DNA of 58,327 nucleotides from Terriglobia bacterium (GTDB taxonomy: Bacteria > Acidobacteriota > Terriglobia > Terriglobales > SCQP01): NCBI GenBank assembly GCA_021323595.1, contig JAJPKR010000003.1, positions 1 through 58,327 of the forward strand, given 5' to 3'. Below the pieces are notes generated by a model. That model saw only the letters and a program-made list of their open reading frames with translations. It was not told where the DNA came from and ran no database searches. Below, piece by piece: positions 42,367 to 49,142 of this stretch; position 1 is the stretch's first letter, and the number at the start of each line of letters is the position of its first letter. The position numbers were made by a program, and so were the translations under genes.

Positions 42367-43173
42367 ATGACTGCGGCCCAAGCCTATCAATCCGGCCCGG
42401 ATGAGGCCGCGGAGATCGAGCGCCGCCTGCTGGAACAACTGCCCCAGGTGCATCTGATCGCCCGCCGCATCCATGATCGCCTGCCGCGCCACGTCGCGCT
42501 CGACGATCTGGTGCAAGCGGGCGTCGTCGGCCTGATGGACGCGGTGCGCAAGTACGACGCCAGCAAAAACGTCCCCTTGCCCGCGTACGCCAAATTCCGC
42601 ATTCGCGGCGCCATTCTCGACAGCCTGCGCGCCCTCGATTGGAGCCCGCGCGAGCTGCGCCGCAAGGCGCGCGGCATCGAGGAGGCCCATGCCCGCCTGC
42701 ACGCCGCCCTCGGCCGCGCCGCCAGCGACGAAGAAGTCGCCGCCGAGCTGCGCATGGAGCTGGAGGAGTTCCAACAGCTCCTCGGCGAATTGCGCGGCCT
42801 CGAGCTGGGCAGCTTCGAAGCGCAATTTCCCGGCGAAGAGCCCGGCGTCTATCTCCCCAACGCGCCCGAACAAGACCCCTACTTCGTCTGCCTGCGATCG
42901 GAGTTGAAGCGCGAACTGGCGCAAGCGATCGAGGAATTGCCCGATCGCGAGCGCCAGCTCATGGCCCTGTACTACTTCGAGGAACTGACGATGAAGGAAA
43001 TCGGCGCCGTGCTCGGCATCGGCGAATCCCGCGTGTGCCAAATCCACGCCGCGGTGCTGATCCGCCTGCGCGCGCGGCTCCGCGCCATGAGCCCCGAGCG
43101 GCGTCCCGCCGCCGCCGTACCCGCAGCCCCTAAGGAACGACATGCCCGACCCGCTCAACCAACACGAGATTGA
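42367..43173 (+). CDS. fliA: Flagellar RNA polymerase sigma factor FliA (sigma28)
   Basis: 268 residues. Sigma region 2 (LPQVHLIARRIHDRLPRHVALDDLVQAGVVGLMDAVRKYDASKNVPLPAYAKFRIRGAILDSLRALDWSPR), region 3 and region 4 (LAQAIEELPDRERQLMALYYFEELTMKEIGAVLGIGESRVCQIHAAVLIRLRARL) are typical of FliA/WhiG. It should recognise the TAAAG-N11-GCCGATA sites found before fliC, flgM, flbD, cheR and the HDOD gene. FlgM (7156-7458) is its antagonist. The last 32 bases overlap fliM. Confidence 0.95.
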   Translation: MTAAQAYQSGPDEAAEIERRLLEQLPQVHLIARRIHDRLPRHVALDDLVQAGVVGLMDAVRKYDASKNVPLPAYAKFRIRGAILDSLRALDWSPRELRRKARGIEEAHARLHAALGRAASDEEVAAELRMELEEFQQLLGELRGLELGSFEAQFPGEEPGVYLPNAPEQDPYFVCLRSELKRELAQAIEELPDRERQLMALYYFEELTMKEIGAVLGIGESRVCQIHAAVLIRLRARLRAMSPERRPAAAVPAAPKERHARPAQPTRD

Positions 43174-44140
43174 CGAACTCGCCCGCCGCGCCCGCGTTTC
43201 CCCGCCGGCCGGCGGCCCGGCGGCGCGCGCCCGCGCCCGCGCCGTCGCCGCCTGCAACTTCCGCACCGTCGGCCAGATCAGCCGCGAAGAAACCGTGGCC
43301 ATCACCCGCCTGCACGAACCCTTCGCCCGCAATCTGGCGCATTCGCTCGGCGCTTACCTGCGCACGATGCTCGAGCTTTCGCTCGCTTCCGTCGAGCAGC
43401 TCACCTATTCCGAGTTCCTGTCGCGCGTGCCCGAGATCACCTACCTCGCTTCCCTGCGCATGATGCCGCTCGATGCGGCGGCGGCGGTGCACATCGATCT
43501 CAGCATCGCCTTCCCCATCATCGACGTCCTCCTCGGCGGCAAGGGCGAAGCCGATTTCCAAGCCCGCGAGGTCACCGATATCGAAGATGGAATCCTGGAA
43601 AATATCGTGCGCTTGATCTCGCGCGAGCTGCATTCCGCCTGGGAGCAGATCTTGCCCCAGGAATTCGAGTACGAGCAGCGGTGGCAGGCGGCGCAGCTCA
43701 TGCAGTTCATGTCGCCCAACGAGCGCGTGCTGGTGATCGGCTTCGCTCTCAAGATGGCGCAGGCCTCCGGCCAATTTCACGTGCTGCTGCCCGCGCTCGC
43801 CTCCGGCGCGCTGCTGCGCCGCCTCTCGCTCGAATACACGGGGCAAAAGCGCCGCGGCACGCCGGAGGAGCTGGCGCGCATTCGCACGCGCCTGCTGCAA
43901 TGCCCGTTCGCGGTGGAGCTGCTGCTGCCCGGCGGCGTTTCCAGCGTGCACGAATTGATGGCGCTCGAGCCCAATCAGGTGCTGCCGCTCAATCTGCCCC
44001 TCGATTCTCCCGCCTATCTCGCCGTCGCCGGCTTGCGGCTCTATCTCGCCGCGCCCGCGCGCAGCGGCGCGCTGCGCGCCAGCCACATCAAGCAGCGGCT
44101 TTCGCTCGCCGAGAAAGGAAAGTCCCATGACGAACTCTGA
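43142..44140 (+). CDS. fliM: Flagellar motor switch protein FliM
   Basis: 332 residues. The N-terminal CheY-P-binding motif is present (LNQHEIDEL, 5-13, like LSQxEIDAL). The CheC-like middle domain has the GGKG motif (DVLLGGKGEADF) and REVTDIEDGILENIVRLI. The C-terminal SpoA domain (LLLPGGVSSVHELMALEPNQVLPLNLPLDSPAYLAVAGLRLYLA) binds FliN. AAGGA precedes the ATG. fliN overlaps the end by 14 bases. Confidence 0.95.
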   Translation: MPDPLNQHEIDELARRARVSPPAGGPAARARARAVAACNFRTVGQISREETVAITRLHEPFARNLAHSLGAYLRTMLELSLASVEQLTYSEFLSRVPEITYLASLRMMPLDAAAAVHIDLSIAFPIIDVLLGGKGEADFQAREVTDIEDGILENIVRLISRELHSAWEQILPQEFEYEQRWQAAQLMQFMSPNERVLVIGFALKMAQASGQFHVLLPALASGALLRRLSLEYTGQKRRGTPEELARIRTRLLQCPFAVELLLPGGVSSVHELMALEPNQVLPLNLPLDSPAYLAVAGLRLYLAAPARSGALRASHIKQRLSLAEKGKSHDEL

Positions 44141-45092
44141 TCCCCAACCAACCCTCCAAGCGGCGTACGCCGCCGCCTGGGCGGCGGCGCTGGCGCAGGT
44201 GCTGGCCGCATGCAGCGGCGCCGCCGTGGATGCCGAGCTGCTCGCCCCCGAGCATGCCGACGCGCAAGCGGCCGCCGGCGGCTTTTGGCTGCGCTGGCGC
44301 GTGCGCGGCGCCTGGCAGGGCGAGCAAGCCATGGCGCTCAGCGCCGCCGACGCCGTGGTGCTGGCGCAACTCGCCGCCCATCAGCCGGCCGACCGCCAGG
44401 CCGAACTCAACGCCGGCCATGCCGAGAAGCTCGCGCAATGGGCGCAAGAGCTCGCCGCCGCGGCGCGCGCGCAACTGAGCGCGCTGGGCGCGGTAGAGTT
44501 CGAATTCGCCGGCACGCAGGCGCTCGCCGCCCATGCCGCGAGCTTCGCCTGCCGCTGCGCCGGCGAAGGCCTGCCGCCGCTCTCCCTCGCCGTGGCGCTC
44601 GATGCCTCGCTGGCGGAGGCGCTGCGCGGCCCGGCAGCGCCGCCGGCCGCCGCGCCGCTTGCGGCCCCACCGGCCGCCGCCGCGCCCGCACCGGCCGCGG
44701 ATGCCGAGCCCGCCCTGGCACCACCGGGAGAACCCAAGGCGCCGCCCGCCGCCGGCACCGCCAATCCGATCGATGCGGAGCTGGAGCCCGACTTCAGTGC
44801 GCCGCGCCGCGCTCCCGAAGGCAATCTCGATCTCCTGCTCGACGTCCCTTTGGACGTCAGTTTGCGCTTCGGCGGCCGGCAAATGGTGCTCAAGGATATC
44901 CTCGAGCTCGGCCCCGGCGCGGTGATCGAGCTCGATCGCGGAGTGCAGGATCCGGTAGAGCTGTTGGTCGCCGGCCGCGTCGTCGCTCACGGCGAGGTCG
45001 TGATCCTAGACGGCAACTACGGCCTCCGGGTCACCGAAATCGCCTCGCCGCGGCATCGCCTGAGCACCTTCGGCAGCCCCTTTCTCAAATGA
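44127..45092 (+). CDS. fliN: FliN-family C-ring protein with an N-terminal extension
   Basis: 321 residues, much longer than simple FliN. The C-terminal 95 residues are a FliN SpoA domain (NLDLLLDVPLDVSLRFGGRQMVLKDILELGPGAVIELDRGVQDPVELLVAGRVVAHGEVVILDGNYGLRVTEI). Residues 1-165 form an Ala-rich helical domain, possibly a degenerate FliM/FliY-like middle domain, linked by Pro/Ala sequence. It is coupled to fliM. The window has another FliN-like gene at 36479. Confidence 0.9.
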   Translation: MTNSDPQPTLQAAYAAAWAAALAQVLAACSGAAVDAELLAPEHADAQAAAGGFWLRWRVRGAWQGEQAMALSAADAVVLAQLAAHQPADRQAELNAGHAEKLAQWAQELAAAARAQLSALGAVEFEFAGTQALAAHAASFACRCAGEGLPPLSLAVALDASLAEALRGPAAPPAAAPLAAPPAAAAPAPAADAEPALAPPGEPKAPPAAGTANPIDAELEPDFSAPRRAPEGNLDLLLDVPLDVSLRFGGRQMVLKDILELGPGAVIELDRGVQDPVELLVAGRVVAHGEVVILDGNYGLRVTEIASPRHRLSTFGSPFLK

Positions 45093-45107
45093 GTCGCGAG
45101 CTTCGCC

Positions 45108-46001
45108 ATGCACCTTCGCTTTGAACTCTCCGCCTGGCGCCCCAACCTGCCTCCGCTGCGGCCGTGCGGCAATCCCGATTGCCTGCAGCACCGGCCCCTG
45201 CCGCGCGCCTTGGCTTGGCAATGGGATGGCCGCCGCCTCTGCTCCCCCGAATGTTTCGCCGCCGCCGCCGAAGCCGATTGCGCGCGCCTGCTGCCCGCGC
45301 TGGCGCCGGCGCCGGCACCGCGGCATCGCATGCCGCTGGGGCTGCTGATGGTCGAACAAGGCTTCCTCGCCGCCGAAGATCTTCGCCGCGCCCTGGCCGC
45401 GCAACAGCAAGCCGGCGCCGGCCGCATCGGCTACTGGCTCACGCGCCTCGGCTTCGCGAGCGAATCCCAAATCACCGCCGCGCTGGCGCGGCAATGGGGC
45501 TGCTCGGTGTTTCCGCTGGCCGAAACCGCCTGCGAGCCCGCCGTCAGCCGCCTGTTGCCGCGGGCGCTGCAAGTGGGCTTCGGCCTCGTGCCCGCCCATT
45601 TCGCTGCCGCCCGCCGCACGCTCTTCGTCGCTTGCCGCGACGGCATCGTGCGCTCGGCGCTTTACGCCATGGAACGCATGTTGGGCCTGACGCTCGAGCC
45701 TTGTTTCGCCGACGCCTCCGCCGTGGACGCCCGCTTGGCCGCGCTCAGCGGCGTTCGCGATGCCGCCGGCCAGGCCGGGGAAGCGCTCCCGAATGAAGCC
45801 AGCTTCGACAGTCCCTTTTCCGCCGCCGAGCTGGCGGCGTGCGCGCGCGGCTATGCCGTCAAGCTGCGCCTGCGCAGCGCTCGCGCCGTCACCTGCTCCG
45901 AGTACCTCTGGGTTCGTTGCGCCGGCGTGGAGACGCACTTCGATCTGGTCTTTCATCGCCCGCACCGCCGCATGGCCGCCTTCGGTCCAGGCCTGCCCTA
46001 G
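45108..46001 (+). CDS. Stand-alone MshEN-domain protein with a Cys cluster
   Basis: 297 residues. An N-terminal zinc-site-like Cys cluster (CGNPDC at 20-25 and CSPEC at 45-49) is followed by two tandem MshEN-type motifs: PLGLLMVEQGFLAAEDLRRALAAQ (76-99) and RIGYWLTRLGFASESQITAALARQ (106-129). MshEN domains of type II secretion and pilus ATPases bind c-di-GMP through such repeated motifs, but no ATPase follows here. The remainder (about 150-297) resembles the rest of a GspE N-domain plus unknown sequence. It follows fliN by 15 bases, so a role in second-messenger control of motility is an attractive inference. Confidence 0.75.
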   Translation: MHLRFELSAWRPNLPPLRPCGNPDCLQHRPLPRALAWQWDGRRLCSPECFAAAAEADCARLLPALAPAPAPRHRMPLGLLMVEQGFLAAEDLRRALAAQQQAGAGRIGYWLTRLGFASESQITAALARQWGCSVFPLAETACEPAVSRLLPRALQVGFGLVPAHFAAARRTLFVACRDGIVRSALYAMERMLGLTLEPCFADASAVDARLAALSGVRDAAGQAGEALPNEASFDSPFSAAELAACARGYAVKLRLRSARAVTCSEYLWVRCAGVETHFDLVFHRPHRRMAAFGPGLP

Positions 46002-46213
46002 CGCGGCCGCCCCATTCAGTAAGGTAGGCAGCCATCACGGGGGCGTTGCGGGGTTCCGCATGCGCCACGGTACTTCAAACTCCCCAACTAAAGTAGGATT
46101 CAGAACTGCCGGCCAGGGTTGCCCGCTGCGCGGCGCCCGGCGCAGGATTGTTCGACGGCCCGGGCCGGGCGCGGAGCCGCGCAGCGCGTTGCCAGCCCGC
46201 ATAATGCCAAGAG

Positions 46214-46729
46214 ATGGCGAAAAAGGTCGAAGCAAAATCGCCCGAAGCCAGCGACCAGGAATGGATGGCGCAGGCGCTGGAGTTGGCGCGGGCGGCGGAA
46301 CTGGCGGGGGAAGTGCCGGTGGGCGCGATCGTGGTTTCGCCCGAAGGCGTGGTGCTGGGGCGCGGCTATAACCGAACGATCCTCGACGTGGACCCCAGCG
46401 CGCACGCCGAGATCGTGGCGCTGCGCGAGGCGGCGTGGAAAACCGGCAATCACCGCCTCGCCGGCTGTACCGTCATCGCCACGCTCGAGCCTTGCGCGAT
46501 GTGCGCGGGGGCGCTGGTGCAGGCCCGCGTGGCGCGGCTGGTCTATGGCGCCGACGATCCCAAAGCCGGCGCCATCCGCTCGGTGCTCGGGCTGGCGGCG
46601 CATCCCCGGCTGAACCATTCCTTCGCCGTCGCCGCGGGCGTGCGCGGGGAGGAGTGCGGCGCGCTGCTGCGCGCGTTTTTCGAGCGGCGGCGCGCCGATG
46701 CCGCCGCGGAGCAAAGCCCGATAAAATAG
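46214..46729 (+). CDS. tadA: tRNA-specific adenosine deaminase TadA
   Basis: 171 residues. TadA converts A34 to inosine in tRNA-Arg(ACG). The zinc and catalytic residues are present: HAE at 64-66 and PCAMC at 93-97. Other family features are EVPVGAIVV, GRGYNRTI and RLVYGADDPKAGAIRSVL. The acidic/basic first 14 residues are an extension of the usual start. It is separated from the flagellar locus by about 210 bp with no gene. Confidence 0.95.
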   Translation: MAKKVEAKSPEASDQEWMAQALELARAAELAGEVPVGAIVVSPEGVVLGRGYNRTILDVDPSAHAEIVALREAAWKTGNHRLAGCTVIATLEPCAMCAGALVQARVARLVYGADDPKAGAIRSVLGLAAHPRLNHSFAVAAGVRGEECGALLRAFFERRRADAAAEQSPIK

Positions 46730-46767
46730 AGTCGCGCGCAATCGCGCGCCGCCGAAACACACGTCGC

Positions 46768-46857
46768 GGAGAGGTGGCCGAGTGGCTGAAGGCGCGCGCC
46801 TCGAAAGCGTGTATACCTGAAAGGGTATCGGGGGTTCGAATCCCTCCCTCTCCGCCA
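46768..46857 (+). tRNA. tRNA-Ser (CGA)
   Basis: A complete 90-nt class II tRNA. Acceptor stem GGAGAGG pairs with CCTCTCC, followed by discriminator G and encoded CCA. The D arm is GCCGAGTGGCTGAAGGC. The anticodon loop CTCGAAA gives anticodon CGA (serine, codon UCG) on a CGCGC/GCGTG stem. The long variable arm (ATACCTGAAAGGGTAT) is typical of tRNA-Ser. T arm GGGGGTTCGAATCCCTC is present. Confidence 0.96.
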
Positions 46858-47186
46858 GCCTTTCCGCTCCCCCGAGCCGCGCTTTGCTTCCATTCCACGC
46901 CTGCCGCCGGCCGAGCGCTTACGCCACAAGAGGAACGACGTCCGAGAACGACGGTCTGGCTGCCGCCGTGCGCAAAAACCTGGCCGGAAGACCAGGTCAA
47001 CACCCCGGATGCTGCGCGCGGCGCCTCCGAGCCGCTAACCAGTTACGGTGCTTGAGTTTACGGCCGAGACTGCGCGCCGCGAAAGCGCCTCGCAGTGTTG
47101 AGCTTCCCAACGGGGGGAACCCAAGCTGGAGCCCCCAATGGTAGGCGGGGCGATAAGCTTCGCAGGGCTTTGATCTCCCACCCCAA

Positions 47187-47207
47187 GGCGCTCCGCTGCG
47201 CTGCGCG
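47187..47207. repeat. Dispersed GC-rich repeat, copy 1
   Basis: A 21-base word beginning GGCGCTCCGCTGCG recurs identically at 52376-52396 and with two changes at 52348-52368. The preceding CCCAAGGCG context is also shared with the hairpin at 52221-52257, so this is a family of small intergenic repeats. Confidence 0.55.
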
Positions 47208-47552
47208 CTCTCTCGGCGCTTGCCTCGCAGCGCATTCCCCCCGGTCTCGGCCGGCTGGATTTTCTGTGGTGGACTCGGGGCCGGCCCCCCCCGCCCGAAT
47301 GGGGGAGTGGCGGGCCTCGATTCAACCTTATATAAGCCAAGCGAAATCCGACGGCCAACCGTGAGACAGCGAAAGCGCCCATCTACGGGGCGCGCCGACA
47401 GACGCCTCTTCGTCCTAGGAGCGAACCCCCTCCGAGATGAATGCGGCGTTCCGCCGGGCCCTGCAGCGCACTCGGCCCGACGCCACGGCGGCTTCCCCCG
47501 GCGGGCGTCATAAGTAGGATTCGGCCTGCGCTGGCAGAGTTGCCCAGAATTG

Positions 47553-47600
47553 CCGTCCGGATACAATGCAGACGGCCCATGCCTCCGGTTGCGCCGCCGT
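47553..47600 (+). repeat. Promoter-like repeat module, copy 1
   Basis: This 48-bp segment matches 48572-48619 at about 42 of 48 positions. It contains TACAAT, and TTGCCC lies 16 bases upstream of it, a plausible housekeeping promoter. Only short frames follow this copy (for example a 32-codon frame from GTG 47632). Confidence 0.55.
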
Positions 47601-47972
47601 TCCGCCGGAGCGACCGCCGCTCTGGTGGCGACGTGACTATTCTGGAGCGAGACGAAGAGGGGCTCGCGCATGGGTACAAGTCCGGCGAACAGTCGGGCAG
47701 GCGCGCATGTCCGAGGGCATTCCCGTCTTGACGCGGGCGAGATCCGGTGAATGCGGTAAGAGGCGTTCGGCGTATCTATCGCCGGCTCGCATTTGGGCTA
47801 GGTTATCGCCACGAAATCGGCGCCGCTTTCCGCTTCCGGGGCGACGATCGGTGATCTTGCCGCGCGGAGTAAATGACCGGAATCCGCCGCAAGTTCCCGT
47901 CACGCGGGAGCGATGGTAAAATTTTGGACGACCTCGACGTTCTTCTCTCTTTGAGCCAAAGGTGTCGTTCCC

Positions 47973-48362
47973 ATGGACGCGAAGGAAGCAGGCTGCTGCG
48001 AAGTTTCAAAGCAGAATTATCGGACGTATGACTTGGCGTGTGGCAAGAGCGCGGTTCTGCTTTGGTATCTTCCGGTACTTGCCCTGATCGCAGGCCTGAA
48101 CTGGGCCGAGGGGCGCCCGTGGCTGTGGATTCCGGCGTTCGCGGTCATGGGCGTTGCGTGCCTTGTCAACGCCGCCCGATGCGGCAGGCTGCATTGTTAC
48201 GTGACGGGCCCGGTTTATCTGCTGGCGGCCCTCTACACGGCGTTCGCGGCTTATGGAATTTTGCCGCTGCGTCCCGGCCTCTTCTTGACGATTGTGCTCG
48301 GAATAGCCGTCCTCGCGCTCTGTGCCGAATGCCCATTAGGGACATATCGCCGCAAGGCGTAG
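47973..48362 (+). CDS. Small Cys-containing integral membrane protein
   Basis: 129 residues, with four probable membrane helices near 28-45, 51-67, 78-95 and 101-118. Distinctive features are an N-terminal Cys pair (GCCEV), the loop NAARCGRLHCYVTGPVYLLAALY and CAECPLG near the end. I recall small uncharacterised membrane proteins with the RCGRxHCYxTGP motif, but no known function. It is a free-standing gene in the accessory stretch with no clear ribosome site before the ATG. Confidence 0.65.
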   Translation: MDAKEAGCCEVSKQNYRTYDLACGKSAVLLWYLPVLALIAGLNWAEGRPWLWIPAFAVMGVACLVNAARCGRLHCYVTGPVYLLAALYTAFAAYGILPLRPGLFLTIVLGIAVLALCAECPLGTYRRKA

Positions 48363-48424
48363 CCGCTATCGTGACGCTTTTCGATTGTCGAACTGAGTTT
48401 CCGCAAACCTAAGCCGCTTCGACC

Positions 48425-48505
48425 CTCGCGCCCGTCGCCCCGACCCGCTCACGATCTCACCGAGCGGGGGGTGGGCGTATCCGTGACCGCCGGCGCCTGC
48501 GCGGG
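48425..48505 (+). pseudogene. 80-bp orphan copy of part of the 805-residue protein gene
   Basis: This stretch aligns with 50766-50845 by eye at roughly 85-90%, with one single-base insertion, including a 24-base identical core around CTCACGATCTCACCGAGCGGG. In the intact gene it encodes LAPVAPAAHDLTERAATVSL. The insertion breaks the frame here, so this is a relic or a moved fragment. Confidence 0.6.
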
Positions 48506-48571
48506 TCGCGTGGTTGCGCTTCCCCTCAATCGAGGCTCGCTGCATCCCCGATCCGGAGTTGTCCGGAGCTG

Positions 48572-48619
48572 GCGTCCGGATACAATGTAAACGGCCGGTG
48601 CCTGCGGTTGCGCCGCCGT
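48572..48619 (+). promoter_or_regulatory. Promoter-like repeat module, copy 2
   Basis: Paired with 47553-47600. TTGTCC (48560-48565), a 16-base gap and TACAAT form a housekeeping-type promoter candidate. It would give the 83-residue gene at 48673 a leader of about 80 bases. Confidence 0.5.
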
Positions 48620-48672
48620 CACGCCGAAGCAATCGAAGCGCGAGCCGGAAGGAAATCGTTACCGAGGGAGAA

Positions 48673-48924
48673 ATGAGCATCGGCGTCGATGGCATCCCGC
48701 TTTTCACCACCCACGGCTACAGTCTCCTGATGGATTGGCTCGGCGACGACTATCCGCATGACAAGATCGAGAATCTTCGGCTCATCGCGATGATGCCGGA
48801 GGAAGCCAGCGCCTCGGCGGTCAAGCGAGAGTTGAAGGCGCTGCTGAAAGCCAAGCCGCCCAAGCGGATTCATCGCATTCTCTCCGACGCGATCGCGACC
48901 TTGACGGAGGACGGCATCAAGTGA
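48673..48924 (+). CDS. Small conserved-looking hypothetical protein
   Basis: 83 residues from ATG 48673, preceded by GAGGGAG at good spacing. The sequence is soluble and helical (MSIGVDGIPLFTTHGYSLLMDWLGDDYP, then VKRELKALLKAKPPKRIHRILSDAIATL). I do not recognise a family. Good ribosome site, balanced amino-acid composition and an upstream promoter candidate make it credible. Confidence 0.65.
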   Translation: MSIGVDGIPLFTTHGYSLLMDWLGDDYPHDKIENLRLIAMMPEEASASAVKRELKALLKAKPPKRIHRILSDAIATLTEDGIK

Positions 48925-49142
48925 CCGCGGCGTAGTCGGGCCCGACGTGCCCGCGCCCGCGCGCGCCCGCGCCGCCGCGGATTGCCGCCGCCGAGCGTGC
49001 CGGCCGGCCGCAGTGCAAACTGCCGAGGCCAACGCGGCCCTTGCGGGGTCGCGGCCGGCGCCGGAACCAGCGGATTTCAGCGCCGGCGCCGTTCGCGGCA
49101 GCTCGGCATATTAAAATTGCAGGGTAAGCTCCTCATGCCGCG

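Larger units (their letters stand above)
46858..47972. other. Gene-poor accessory stretch downstream of tRNA-Ser
   Basis: About 1.1 kb without a convincing gene. Frames are open on both strands but are rich in Arg, Gly, Pro and Ser and match nothing I recognise. The stretch contains a short GC-rich repeat (47187-47207) also found near 52.35 kb, a CTTATATAAG palindrome (47327-47336) and a promoter-like module (47553-47600) duplicated at 48572-48619. It looks like decayed or repeat-derived DNA. Confidence 0.5.
48363..48672. other. Leader region of the 83-residue gene, built from duplicated fragments
   Basis: 310 bp without a gene. It holds an 80-bp fragment (48425-48505) nearly identical to coding sequence of the exported-protein gene at 49143-51560, and a promoter-like module (48572-48619) shared with 47553-47600. 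The mosaic suggests repeated small duplications. Confidence 0.55.

Noticed and set aside
46768-46857. tRNA-Ser as an integration site for the downstream accessory region
   Set aside because: I found no repeat of the tRNA 3' end downstream and no integrase gene.
46997-47671. A 224-codon minus-strand frame downstream of tRNA-Ser
   Set aside because: The composition is Arg/Gly/Pro/Ser-rich, it covers repeat sequence, and there is no credible ribosome site or domain.
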